From contig NZ_JAAXLA010000001.1 in the NCBI RefSeq assembly GCF_012911935.1, positions 62,001 through 126,000 of the forward strand: a stretch of 64,000 bases of DNA, in the 5' to 3' direction. This stretch comes from Pseudonocardia acidicola (lineage in GTDB: Bacteria > Actinomycetota > Actinomycetes > Mycobacteriales > Pseudonocardiaceae). The translations under genes and the position numbers were made by a program. The notes under the pieces were generated by a model. It did no database searches and was not told the origin of the DNA. It saw only the letters and a list, made by a program, of their open reading frames with translations. Shown piece after piece: positions 36,767 to 45,429 of the stretch. Positions within the stretch are counted from its first letter, which is position 1. Every line of letters begins with the position of its first letter.

Positions 36767-37470
36767 CGGACCCCCGCCGGGTCGTTCGCCGAGTCCGAGT
36801 AGATCTCGCCGTCGAGGATCCGCACCACCCGCGCCGCCGCCTCGGCCACATCGGTCTCGTGTGTGATGAGCACGATGGTGCGGCCGGCGGCGTGCAGTTC
36901 GGCGAGGAGCCCGAGCACGTCCGTCGTCGACGCCGAGTCGAGGTTGCCGGTCGGCTCGTCGGCAAGGATCAGCGACGGCTCGGTGACCAGCGCGCGGGCG
37001 ATCGCCACCCGTTGCTGCTGGCCACCCGACAGCTGACCGGGACGGTGATCGCTGCGCGCTGCCAGGCCGACCCGCTCGAGCGCGGCCAGCGCGCGCTCCC
37101 GGCGCTCCGCCTTGGGGACGCCCGCGTAGCACAGCGGGAGCTCGACGTTGCGCCACGCCGACAGCGACGCCAGCAGGTTGAACTGCTGGAAGACGAAGCC
37201 GATCCGGCGGTTGCGGATGTTCGCGAGCTCGTCCTCGGACAGCGACCCGACGTCCGAACCCGCGAGCCGATAGTTGCCGGAGGTCGCCACGTCGAGACAG
37301 CCCAGCACGTGCATCAGCGTCGACTTCCCGGAGCCGGACGGCCCCATGATCGCCACGTACTCGCCGGTGTCGATCCGTAGGTTCGCGTGGCGCAGGGCTG
37401 CCACCTCCAGCGAGCCGTTGCGGTAGGTCTTGCCCACGTCGGTCAGCTCGATGAGTACCTCGCCACTCAC
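36763..37470 (-). CDS. MacB-type ABC transporter ATPase
   Basis: ATP-binding subunit of 235 residues. Walker A is GPSGSGKST, the Q-loop is VFQQFNLL, the signature [15 protein letters not shown], Walker [13 protein letters not shown], and the switch His lies in [13 protein letters not shown]. This is the LolD/MacB export subgroup. GTG 37470 overlaps the preceding adaptor gene by 4 nt and its stop overlaps the permease start, so all are translated together. Confidence 0.93.
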
Positions 37471-38759
37471 GACCCACCGCCCGCGTTGCCGCCGCCGCGG
37501 GTGCCGCCTCCGCCGCCTCCGCCTCCGCCGCCTCCGCGGCCACCACCCCCGCCGAAGCCGCCGCCGAAGCCGCCGGAACCGCCGCCGCCGAAGCCACCCC
37601 CGCCGAAGCCGCCGGAACCACCGCGGCCGCTGCCGGCGCCGGTCGCACCGGGCAGCACGACCTGGGTGCCCGCGGTGAGCCCCTCGGTGATCTCGGTGCG
37701 GCCGTTGGCGCTGGTGCCGACGCTGACCGGACGGCTGATCTGGCGGCCGTTGTCGAGCACGGTCACCGACGTGGTGCCGCCGTCGGGGTGCACCGCGGCG
37801 CTCGGGACGAGCAGCACGTCGTCCAGCTCCGCGACGATGATCGACACCAGCGCGCTCGCCCCGATGTGCAGGCCCGGCGGGGTACCGGTCACCGCGATCG
37901 TGACCGGGTAGCTCGCCACCCCGGAGGTCTGGGTGGCGACCAGCCCGACCGACGTGACCGTGCCGTCCACCGGGGTGGTCGACCCGTTCGGCACGATCGT
38001 CGCCTTGTCCCCCACCTTGACCTGGCCGACCTCGGTGTCGTCGACGGTCGCGTCCACCACGTCGGGTGCGGTGCCGATCACCACGACGGCCGCCGGGCTC
38101 GCCGACGCCGACGACGATCCCGCCGCCGACGCGGTGCCTGCGCCCGAGGCGGACCCGGCCGCCCCGCCGGCGGTACCGGACCCGCTCCCGCCGGACCCGC
38201 TCCCGCCGGACCCACCCGCGGCCGCCAGCTGCTGGCCCACGGTGATGTTGACCGCGGCCACCGTCCCCGCGAACGGAGCGGTGAGTGTGGCCTGGGACAG
38301 GGACTGCTCCGCGACCGCCTGCTGCGCCTGCGCCGAGGCCGTCGCGGCGTCGTCGGCATTGATCTGGGCGGCCGACGCGCCGGCGGACCGGTCGGCGGCC
38401 GCCTTCGCCAGGTCGGCGGCGACCGTGGCCTTGGCCTGCGCGACCTGGCTGGGCAGTGCGGGCGAGTCGATGCTGGCCAGCGCCGCACCGGCACCGACCT
38501 GCTGGCCGACCGCCACGTCGACCGCGGAGACCCGGCCGGCGATGCCGAACTCGAGGTTCGCCTGCTGACCCGCGGCGATGGTGCCGGTTGCCGAGACCGA
38601 GGGGCGCAGGGTCCCCATGGTCGCGGTGGCGAGCGCGGGGGCGGGTGTGGACGACGATCCGCTGCTCAGCCAGATCACACCGGCGGCGATCACGACGATC
38701 ACCACCGCCGCAGCGATGATCAAGCGGGGCGTGACTCTGCGGGAACGCAGGGAGGGCAT
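37467..38759 (-). CDS. HlyD-family adaptor with long poly-Gly tail
   Basis: Adaptor of 430 residues. The membrane helix is LIIAAAVVIVVIAAGVIWLS. Lipoyl-like halves are GRVSAVDVAVGQQVGAGAAL and ATLTAPFAGTVAAVNITVGQ, with a Ser/Gly/Ala-rich linker between the second half and the beta-barrel. The last 55 or so residues are almost only Gly with Phe, Arg and Ser. First gene of the operon; the same operon ends with a second adaptor, so two different MacA-like proteins serve one ABC pump. ATG 38759 follows CAGG; TTG 38768 is an alternative. Confidence 0.82.
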   Translation of the reverse strand: MPSLRSRRVTPRLIIAAAVVIVVIAAGVIWLSSGSSSTPAPALATATMGTLRPSVSATGTIAAGQQANLEFGIAGRVSAVDVAVGQQVGAGAALASIDSPALPSQVAQAKATVAADLAKAAADRSAGASAAQINADDAATASAQAQQAVAEQSLSQATLTAPFAGTVAAVNITVGQQLAAAGGSGGSGSGGSGSGTAGGAAGSASGAGTASAAGSSSASASPAAVVVIGTAPDVVDATVDDTEVGQVKVGDKATIVPNGSTTPVDGTVTSVGLVATQTSGVASYPVTIAVTGTPPGLHIGASALVSIIVAELDDVLLVPSAAVHPDGGTTSVTVLDNGRQISRPVSVGTSANGRTEITEGLTAGTQVVLPGATGAGSGRGGSGGFGGGGFGGGGSGGFGGGFGGGGGRGGGGGGGGGGGTRGGGNAGGGS

Positions 38760-38900
38760 GAACGACAACCTGACTCTCGCGAGGACGGCACCGGGTCCCC
38801 GCGGCCGGTTTCGGAGCGCAGGTTACGAACCGTGGCTGGGAACCGCATCGGGGCAACCTGTGAGGTTCATGAGGCTGGTAGACATCCCCTCGTGGACACC

Positions 38901-39839
38901 ATGCGCGTGATCACCCAGGAGACCCTCGGCGGGCCCGAGGTGCTGCAGCTCGGCGAACGCCCCCTCCCCGAACCGCTGCCCACCGAGATCCGGGTGCGGG
39001 TCGCCGCCGCCGGGGTGAACCCGGTGGATTGGAAGACCCGGGCCGGGGCGGGCATGGCCGCGGTGCTCGGCGGCCCGCCGTTCACCGTCGGCTGGGACGT
39101 CGCCGGCGTCGTCGACGCGGTCGGACCCGGGGTGACCCGGTTCGCCGTCGGCGACCCGGTGTTCGGTATGCCGTGGTTCCCGCGAGAGGCGGCCGCCTAC
39201 GCCGAGTACGTCACCGCGCCGTCGCGGCACTTCGCGCTGCGGCCGCCGGGCCTGCCCGAGGTCGAGGCCGGCGGGCTGCCGCTGGCCGGGCTCACCGCGT
39301 GGCAGTGCCTGGTCGACATCGCCGCGGTCCAGCCGGGGCAACGGGTGCTCGTGCACGCCGCGGCCGGCGGGGTCGGGCACCTCGCCGTGCAGATCGCCAA
39401 GGCGCGCGGTGCGCACGTGATCGGCACGGCGTCGGCGGGCAAGCACGAGCTGCTCGCCACGCTCGGCGTCGACGAGGCGGTCGACTACCGGGCGGCGCCG
39501 TTCGAGAAGGCGATAGAGCCGGTGGACGTGGTCTACGACCTCATCGGCGGCGAGGTCGCCCTGCGCTCGCTGGACGTGCTGCGCCCGGACGGGCTGATGA
39601 TCTGCCTGCCGTCCGCGGCGGCTGCCGAGGCGATGACCGCGGCGGCCGAACGCGGGCTGCGCGCCACGGGAATGCTCGTCGAGCCCGACGGGGACGGGCT
39701 CGGGGACCTCGCCGCGATGGTGGCCGCAGGCACGCTGCGGGTGCTGGTGACCGAGACGTTCCCGCTCGAGCAAGCGGCCGACGCGCACCGGGCCGGCGAG
39801 CAGGGGCGGACCACGGGCAAGCTCGTGCTCACCGTCTGA
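38901..39839 (+). CDS. NADP-dependent quinone oxidoreductase-like protein (MDR)
   Basis: Zinc-free medium-chain reductase of 312 residues. It has RVAAAGVNPVDWKTRAGAG in the GroES-like domain, VGWDVAGVVDAVGPGVTRF, and the Rossmann loop VHAAAGGVGHLAVQIAKARG. ATG 38901 is used; GTG 38892 would add three residues. It is divergent from the ABC operon and 64 bp before the second kinase operon, with a different promoter region between. It may detoxify quinones that arise from catechols, but this is inferred from context. Confidence 0.88.
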   Translation: MRVITQETLGGPEVLQLGERPLPEPLPTEIRVRVAAAGVNPVDWKTRAGAGMAAVLGGPPFTVGWDVAGVVDAVGPGVTRFAVGDPVFGMPWFPREAAAYAEYVTAPSRHFALRPPGLPEVEAGGLPLAGLTAWQCLVDIAAVQPGQRVLVHAAAGGVGHLAVQIAKARGAHVIGTASAGKHELLATLGVDEAVDYRAAPFEKAIEPVDVVYDLIGGEVALRSLDVLRPDGLMICLPSAAAAEAMTAAAERGLRATGMLVEPDGDGLGDLAAMVAAGTLRVLVTETFPLEQAADAHRAGEQGRTTGKLVLTV

Positions 39840-39848
39840 GTCCACCTT

Positions 39849-39885
39849 CCCGCATAGCGGGACGCCCATTGTGGCATGTACCACA
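39849..39885. promoter_or_regulatory. Palindromes upstream of the second kinase operon
   Basis: CCCGC-ATA-GCGGG at 39849-39861 and TGTGG-CATGTA-CCACA at 39870-39885 lie within 55 bp of the kinase start. The second is the more specific and the likelier operator. The first resembles CCCG-N5-CGGG at 42900. Confidence 0.5.
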
Positions 39886-39903
39886 CGTTCATAGCTTCCA
39901 CGC

Positions 39904-40974
39904 GTGACCTACGCAGTGTGGTTCTCCGCTTACGAGCGTGAGTACGCGAGCCGCGTCGGCGGCAAGTGCGCGAGCCTCGGTGAGATGACCGGGGCCGGGC
40001 TGCCGGTGCCGCCGGGATTCGCCATCACGACCGACGGCCACCGGGCCGCGTGCGCCGGGATCGAGCCGCGGTTGCGGGCGCTGATCGCCGGGTGCGACCC
40101 GGGCGACGCGACCGGGCTGGCCGCCGTCGGCGCCGAGGCGCGCGCCCTGGTGCAACGGTGCGAGATGCCGGACGAGCTGCGCACCCAGATCGCGGCCGCC
40201 TACACCGAACTGGGCCGGCGGTGCGGCGTGGCCGACGTACCGGTGGCGGTTCGCTCGTCGGCGACCTGCGAGGACTCCCCGGACGCGAGTTTCGCCGGTG
40301 AGCACGACACCTACCTGTGGGTGTGCGGCGTGGACGACGTCCTGGCCGCGGTGTCGCGCTGCTGGGCCAGCCTGTTCACCGAGCGGGCCATCGCCTACCG
40401 GTACAAGATGGGCCTGCCCGACGACGGCGTGGCCATGGCCGTCGCCGTGCAGAAGATGGTCCGGCCCACCGCGGCCGGGGTGGCCTTCACCCTCAACCCG
40501 CACGACGGCGACCGCAGCCAGGTCGCGATCGACGCGTCGTGGGGTTTCGGGGAGGCGGTGGTCGCCGGCGAGGTCACCCCGGACAACTACCTGGTCGACA
40601 AGGTGCTTTTCGAGATCACCCGGCGCACGGTGTCGGACAAGGCGATCGAGTACCGGTTGGCCGCCCACGGCCGCGGCGTCGAGCGGCACCCGGTGCCCGA
40701 GGACCGCCGCGCGGTGCCGTGCCTGGACGACGACGAGATCACGTCGGTCGCCCGGCTGGCCCGGCAGGCGGAGAAGCACTACGGGCACCCGCAGGACGTC
40801 GAGTGGGCCGTGGACTCCGACCTGCCGGACGGCGAGCGGGTGCTGCTGCTGCAGAGCCGCCCGGAGACGGTGTGGAGCAGGCGCCCACCGTCGTCGGTGA
40901 GCGCCGGTACCGCGTCCGGCTACGCCAGCATCGTGTCGACATTGGTCTCCCCGCTGCACGGAAAGCGACCCTGA
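39904..40974 (+). CDS. Aryl-kinase ATP-grasp subunit, system 2
   Basis: Second PEP-synthase N-terminal-like protein, 356 residues. It starts with ASRVGGKCASLGEMTGAGLP, then AVRSSATCEDSPDASFAGEH, SQVAIDASWGFGEAVVAGEV, and VEWAVDSDLPDG with LLLQSRPETV. The order is reversed relative to system 1: here the ATP-grasp subunit comes first and the mobile-domain subunit second. GTG start. The two systems are clearly paralogous but diverged, so they may phosphorylate different phenols or act in sequence. Confidence 0.85.
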   Translation: MTYAVWFSAYEREYASRVGGKCASLGEMTGAGLPVPPGFAITTDGHRAACAGIEPRLRALIAGCDPGDATGLAAVGAEARALVQRCEMPDELRTQIAAAYTELGRRCGVADVPVAVRSSATCEDSPDASFAGEHDTYLWVCGVDDVLAAVSRCWASLFTERAIAYRYKMGLPDDGVAMAVAVQKMVRPTAAGVAFTLNPHDGDRSQVAIDASWGFGEAVVAGEVTPDNYLVDKVLFEITRRTVSDKAIEYRLAAHGRGVERHPVPEDRRAVPCLDDDEITSVARLARQAEKHYGHPQDVEWAVDSDLPDGERVLLLQSRPETVWSRRPPSSVSAGTASGYASIVSTLVSPLHGKRP

Positions 40975-41002
40975 GCGGGAGCTGTTTCCCCATGGAGGTG
41001 GA

Positions 41003-42823
41003 ATGAGCGAGGCACGCTTCCCCGGCCCGTTCGAGGTCGAGACGCCCCCGGGTGCCGAGGGCTGGCAGGAGCTCTACAGCTACTCGGCGGTCTTCTCCGA
41101 GGATCGCCGGGGCTACGAGGACTCCATGTTCTGGTTCCACGACGGCGTGCACTGGCCCACCGTGCTCACCCCCTGGGATGCCACGTTCTTCGAGTACGCG
41201 ATCGCGACGCTGTCGCAGTACAACACCCGGCACTACCTGATCCCGCCGGCGCTGGGCATCGACGCCCGGATCGTCAACGGCTACGGCTACCTCTCACCGG
41301 TCGGCGTCACCGACCCGGCCGAGATCGAGGCCCGGGTCCCGCACTTCCTGGAGCGCGCCGGGTTCTACTTCTCGAACTGGGACGACCTCTACGACAAGTG
41401 GCTGGTCAAGATCCGTGACCTGGTCCGCGAGATGGAGTCGATCAAATTCGAGCCGCTGCCGGAGAAGGAGGACATCGAGGTCGTCACCGAGGGGCACGGC
41501 ACCGGCGCGGGGCTCACCATGACCACCTCCTACCACAAGGTCGTCGACCTCGGGTTCAAGCTCTGGCAGTACCACTTCGAGTTCCTCAACCTCGGATACG
41601 CCGCCTACCTGGACTTCTTCGGCTTCTGCAAGCAGGCGTTCCCGTCCATCCCGGACCAGGCCATCGCGAAGATGGTCGCGGGGGTGGAGGTCGACCTGTT
41701 CCGGCCCGACGACGAGCTGAAGAAGCTGGCCCGGCTCGCCGTCGAACTCGACCTCGACGACACCTTCGCCGACGCGGAGCGGCCGGACGCGATGGAGGAG
41801 CGGCTACGCGGCTCGGAGCAGGGGCGGCGCTGGCTCGAGGCCTGGGGTGAGGCGGCCGAGCCGTGGTTCAACTTCTCCACCGGGTCGGGCTTCTACCACT
41901 CCGACCGGATCTGGATCGAGCACCGCGACATCCCGTTCGGCTTCATCCGCGACTACGCCGCGAAGCTGCGCGAGGGCGCGGACCTGGCCCGCCCGATCGA
42001 CGAGGTCCGCGCCGAACGCGACCGGATCGTCGCCGAGTACTCCGACCTGCTGGCCACCGACGAGGACCGGGCGGCGTTCGCGGAGAAGATCGGCCTGGCC
42101 CGCGTGGTGTTCCCGTACGTGGAGAACCACAACTTCTACGTCGAGCACTGGGCGCACTCGATCCTGTGGCGCAAGATGCGCCAGCTCGGGCGCGTGCTGG
42201 TCAAGGAGGGCTTCTGCGAGGCTGAGGACGACGTCTTCTACTTCAAGCGCAACGAGCTCCCGGACGCGCTGTGGGACATGTACCAGGCGTGGGCGGTGGG
42301 TGTCGCGCCGCGCGGCCCGGCCTACTGGCCGAAGGAGATCGAACGGCGCAAGCGGATCGTCGCGGCGCTCGAACAGTGGTCGCCGCCCCCGGCGCTGGGC
42401 ACGCCACCGGAGATCATCACCGAGCCGTTCACGATCATGCTGTGGGGCATCACCACGGAGAGCGTGGCGGGCTGGCTGTCGGCCGGTGAGACCGGTGACA
42501 CCGGCACACTCACGGGGATGGCGGCCTCGCCGGGGGTGGTCGAGGGTCCGGCGAGGGTGATCTCCAGCCCGGCGCAGATCAACGAGGTGCAGGACGGGGA
42601 GATCCTGGTCGCGCCGCTCACCGCGCCGAGCTGGGCGCCGATCTTCGGCAAGATCGGTGCCACGGTCACCGACGTCGGCGGGATGATGAGCCACGCCGCG
42701 ATCGTCTGCCGTGAGTACGGGCTGCCGGCGGTCACGGGCACCGCGTTCGGCACCAAGCGGATCAAGACGGGGCAGCGGATCCGGGTGGACGGCAACCTGG
42801 GGACGGTGACCGTTGTGACGTGA
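41003..42823 (+). CDS. Aryl-kinase mobile-domain subunit, system 2
   Basis: Protein of 606 residues. The C terminus is the PEP-utilising swivelling domain (GMAASPGVVEGPARVISSP, ILVAPLTAPSWAPIFGKIG, VGGMMSHAAIVCREYG) with phospho-carrier His 564. The N-terminal part (YEDSMFWFHDGVHWPTVLTP, VVFPYVENHNFYVEHWAHS) is the substrate-binding region seen in phenylphosphate-synthase-like and CreHI-like proteins. GGAGGTGGA precedes ATG. It is followed by a hairpin and then by the diiron monooxygenase operon, which suggests the kinase acts on the substrate or product of that oxygenase. Confidence 0.85.
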   Translation: MSEARFPGPFEVETPPGAEGWQELYSYSAVFSEDRRGYEDSMFWFHDGVHWPTVLTPWDATFFEYAIATLSQYNTRHYLIPPALGIDARIVNGYGYLSPVGVTDPAEIEARVPHFLERAGFYFSNWDDLYDKWLVKIRDLVREMESIKFEPLPEKEDIEVVTEGHGTGAGLTMTTSYHKVVDLGFKLWQYHFEFLNLGYAAYLDFFGFCKQAFPSIPDQAIAKMVAGVEVDLFRPDDELKKLARLAVELDLDDTFADAERPDAMEERLRGSEQGRRWLEAWGEAAEPWFNFSTGSGFYHSDRIWIEHRDIPFGFIRDYAAKLREGADLARPIDEVRAERDRIVAEYSDLLATDEDRAAFAEKIGLARVVFPYVENHNFYVEHWAHSILWRKMRQLGRVLVKEGFCEAEDDVFYFKRNELPDALWDMYQAWAVGVAPRGPAYWPKEIERRKRIVAALEQWSPPPALGTPPEIITEPFTIMLWGITTESVAGWLSAGETGDTGTLTGMAASPGVVEGPARVISSPAQINEVQDGEILVAPLTAPSWAPIFGKIGATVTDVGGMMSHAAIVCREYGLPAVTGTAFGTKRIKTGQRIRVDGNLGTVTVVT

Positions 42824-42846
42824 TCCGGGCATACCTCGCGATATGA

Positions 42847-42876
42847 CAGATGGCGGAGCTGCTGCTCCGTCATCTG
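42847..42876 (+). terminator. Hairpin after kinase system 2
   Basis: CAGATGGCGGAGC and GCTCCGTCATCTG form a 13-bp stem with one G-T pair and a TGCT loop, 24 bp past the stop. CATAC/GTATG flank it. Confidence 0.75.
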
Positions 42877-42987
42877 CCGTATGAAGGGTCTCGGTGTGTC
42901 CCGGTATACGGGAAGGAGTGAGCTGGATCACTGACCGAAAGGTTAGCCTCGTGAGCCGCATCACACCCTGGCTTCCGAGGAGGCGGC

Positions 42988-44502
42988 ATGCCGCAGCTCG
43001 CCCGTTCCGAGTGGTACGACCTGGCCCGCGACATGAACTGGAACGTCTCCTATGTGGACGAGGCCGAGGCGTGGCCGGAGGAGCTGTCCGAGGCGCGCGG
43101 CATCCCGGCCGAGAAGTGGTGGGACTGGGACGAGCCGTACAAGGTGAGCTACCCGGAGTACGTGCACAACCAGGTCGGCAAGGACGCAGGCGTGTACGCC
43201 GTCAATTCCGTGGTCGCGCGGTCGCGGATGTTCGCCGAGCTCGACGCCGGCTGGAAGTCGGCGATCATCGCGCACTACGGCGCGATCGCGATCGGGGAGT
43301 ACCTCGCCGGCATCGCCGAGATGCGCATGGGGCGATTCGGGCGGGCGGCGGCGTGGCGGAACATGGCCATGTTCGGGACCATGGACGAGATCCGGCACGG
43401 CCAGATCCAGACCTATTTCCCGTACGGGTTGCTCGACAAGGAGCCGCGGGCCGACTGGGCGCACAAGTGCTTCCACACCAACGAGTGGGGAGCCATCGCC
43501 GCCCGCCACCTGTTCGACGACATGTTCACCGCCAACGACGCGGTGTCCACGGCGCTGCAGCTGACCTTCACCTTCGAGACCGGCTTCACCAACCTGCAGT
43601 TCCTGGGCATGGCCGCAGACGCGATGGAGGTCGGCGACCTCGGGTTCAGCGCGCTGATCTCGTCGATCCAGACCGACGAGGCGCGGCACGCCCAGCAGGG
43701 CGAGCCGACGATCCGCATCCTGATCGAGAACGGTCACTCCGAGCACGCGCAGAAGCTCATCGACCACATGTTCTGGCGGTCGTGGCACGTCTTCGCGTTG
43801 CTCACCGGGCTGTCGATGGACTACTACACCCCGCTCGAGCACCGGTCCCAGTCGTTCAAGGAATTCATGGACGAGTGGATCGTCAAACAGTTCCTCGACC
43901 AGTTCCGCGATTTCGGTCTGGAACCGTCCTGGTACTGGGAGGACCACTTCCTGAAGGAACTGAACTGGTACCACCACGCGCTGCACCTCGGCGTCTGGTT
44001 CTGGCGCCCGACGGTGTGGTGGAACCCCGACGGCGGCGTCTCGCCCGCCGAGCGGGACTGGCTGGAGGAGAAGTACCCCGGCTGGAACGACAGCTTCGGC
44101 CGGTACTGGGACGTGATCGGCAAGAACGTCCGGGACGGCAAGCCGGAACTGACCCTGCCGGAGACGTTCCCGATGGTGTGCAACATGTGCCAGATCCCGA
44201 TGGTCAACCCGGCCGGCTTCGCCGCGGGCTACCTGAAGAGCCCGCTGCCGCACATCCTCGACCACGGCGGGCGGCGCTACACCTTCTGCTCCGAGCCGTG
44301 CCAGTGGATCTTCCAGCAGAACCCGGCCCGGTTCGCCGGCCACATGTCGATCATCGACCGGTTCCTGGCCGGCCAGATCCAGCCCCCGACGGTGCCCGGC
44401 GCGCTCGCCTACATGGGGCTGTCGCCGGAGGAGATGGGGCAGGACGCCGAGGCCTGCGCGTGGGCCTACGGCAACGGCACCCCGCTGAAGAAGGGTGCGT
44501 GA
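42988..44502 (+). CDS. tmoA: Aromatic diiron monooxygenase, alpha (hydroxylase) subunit
   Basis: Catalytic subunit of a toluene-4-monooxygenase-like enzyme, 504 residues. The six iron ligands stand at the same numbers as in TmoA: Glu104, Glu134, His137, Glu197, Glu231 and His234 (MDEIRHGQ, FETGF, TDEARHAQQ). Pocket positions Ile100, Gly103, Ala107, Gln141, Phe176, Leu192, Phe196, Thr201 and Phe205 also match what I know of TmoA. The C terminus has a YHS-type domain with four cysteines (CNMCQIP, FCSEPCQW). It should hydroxylate benzene, toluene or a related aromatic. First gene of tmoABCDE; the preceding 110 bp hold its promoter. Confidence 0.93.
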   Translation: MPQLARSEWYDLARDMNWNVSYVDEAEAWPEELSEARGIPAEKWWDWDEPYKVSYPEYVHNQVGKDAGVYAVNSVVARSRMFAELDAGWKSAIIAHYGAIAIGEYLAGIAEMRMGRFGRAAAWRNMAMFGTMDEIRHGQIQTYFPYGLLDKEPRADWAHKCFHTNEWGAIAARHLFDDMFTANDAVSTALQLTFTFETGFTNLQFLGMAADAMEVGDLGFSALISSIQTDEARHAQQGEPTIRILIENGHSEHAQKLIDHMFWRSWHVFALLTGLSMDYYTPLEHRSQSFKEFMDEWIVKQFLDQFRDFGLEPSWYWEDHFLKELNWYHHALHLGVWFWRPTVWWNPDGGVSPAERDWLEEKYPGWNDSFGRYWDVIGKNVRDGKPELTLPETFPMVCNMCQIPMVNPAGFAAGYLKSPLPHILDHGGRRYTFCSEPCQWIFQQNPARFAGHMSIIDRFLAGQIQPPTVPGALAYMGLSPEEMGQDAEACAWAYGNGTPLKKGA

Positions 44503-44750
44503 TCGTGGCTCCGTTCCCCGTGCAGGGCATCGTCGAAGGCGACTTCGTGATCGTCCTCGTGCCCGTCGACACCGAGGACCCGATGCCGGTGGTCGCCGAG
44601 AAGATCGCGTACCACGCGGTGAACCGCCGGGTGCCCGAGCGCGATCAGCCGATGGCGGTGCGGCACAACGGAAGAGTGCTGGCGCCTGAGTCCACGGTGG
44701 TCGACGCGGGGGTGGCCCCGCTCGACGTGCTCGAGGTCATCTACACGTGA
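44499..44750 (+). CDS. tmoB: Aromatic monooxygenase gamma subunit
   Basis: Protein of 83 residues with a ubiquitin-like fold, matching TmoB in size and sequence type (FPVQGIVEGDFVIVLVPVD, VPERDQPMAVRHNG, APLDVLEVIYT). It packs on the outside of the hydroxylase. GTG 44499 overlaps the tmoA stop (GTGA) with AAGAAGGG upstream; GTG 44505 is an alternative. Its TGA overlaps the tmoC start. Confidence 0.88.
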   Translation: MIVAPFPVQGIVEGDFVIVLVPVDTEDPMPVVAEKIAYHAVNRRVPERDQPMAVRHNGRVLAPESTVVDAGVAPLDVLEVIYT

Positions 44751-45109
44751 CCGAGATCCACTGGGTGGAGGCGACGACGCTCGAGGAGCTGTGGGAGGGC
44801 GAGATCCTCGACGTGGAGATCGAGGGCGAGCCGGTGCTGCTCGTGCACCTGCTCGGCGGCGAGGTGAAGGCCTACCAGGGGGTGTGTCCGCACCAGGAGA
44901 TCTCGCTCGCCGACGGCGACTGGGACGAGGAGCACGCCGTGCTGATGTGCGTCGGGCACAACTGGGAGTTCGACCTGACCTCCGGCGTCGGAATCAACCC
45001 GGCCGGCTGCCGGCTCTACAGCTATCCCGTCCAGACCGAGGGCGACGCCGTCCGGGTCGGGATCCCGCAGGACGGCGTCCGCCACTACAACCGCTGGCCA
45101 GCCACCTGA
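44747..45109 (+). CDS. tmoC: Rieske ferredoxin of the aromatic monooxygenase
   Basis: Soluble Rieske protein of 120 residues that carries electrons to the diiron site. Cluster ligands are in VCPHQEISL and MCVGHNWEFD, so the two Cys-x-His/Cys-x2-His pairs are complete. GTG 44747 overlaps the tmoB stop. The usual reductase partner (TmoF) is absent from the operon. Confidence 0.93.
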   Translation: MTEIHWVEATTLEELWEGEILDVEIEGEPVLLVHLLGGEVKAYQGVCPHQEISLADGDWDEEHAVLMCVGHNWEFDLTSGVGINPAGCRLYSYPVQTEGDAVRVGIPQDGVRHYNRWPAT

Positions 45110-45125
45110 GAAGGGGAACGTCCGC

Positions 45126-45428
45126 ATGACCGAGACGCACGTGAAGATGGTCGGTCCCGTGATCCGCGGCGTGGACGCCGACCTGGCCGATGCGGTGATC
45201 GAGGCGGTGGAGACCGACAACCCGGAATCCGAGGTCACGGTCGACGATCGCGGCGGCTACATCCGGATCAGCGTGCCGCAGCGCTGCCGGCTCACCCGGA
45301 CGAGCCTGCAGGACGCGCTCGGACACGACTTCACGCTGTCCCAGCTCGAGCCGTCGCTGTCCTCGTTCGCCGGGCGCATGCACACCGGCGACGACGAGAT
45401 CGTCTGGTACCTGGATCGAGAGGACTGA
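45126..45428 (+). CDS. tmoD: Aromatic monooxygenase effector protein
   Basis: Cofactorless regulatory subunit of 100 residues (VGPVIRGVDADLADAVIEAV, SFAGRMHTGDDEIVWYLD). In this family it binds the hydroxylase and controls coupling of electron transfer to oxygenation. An AAGGGGAACG ribosome-binding site lies before ATG. It is positioned between the ferredoxin and the beta subunit, as in tmoABCDEF. Confidence 0.92.
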   Translation: MTETHVKMVGPVIRGVDADLADAVIEAVETDNPESEVTVDDRGGYIRISVPQRCRLTRTSLQDALGHDFTLSQLEPSLSSFAGRMHTGDDEIVWYLDRED

Positions 45429-45429
45429 C

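Noticed and set aside
44500..44502. TGA after tmoA as a possible second selenocysteine codon
   Set aside because: TmoA ends at the normal family length and the next gene starts in the overlapping GTGA with its own ribosome-binding site.
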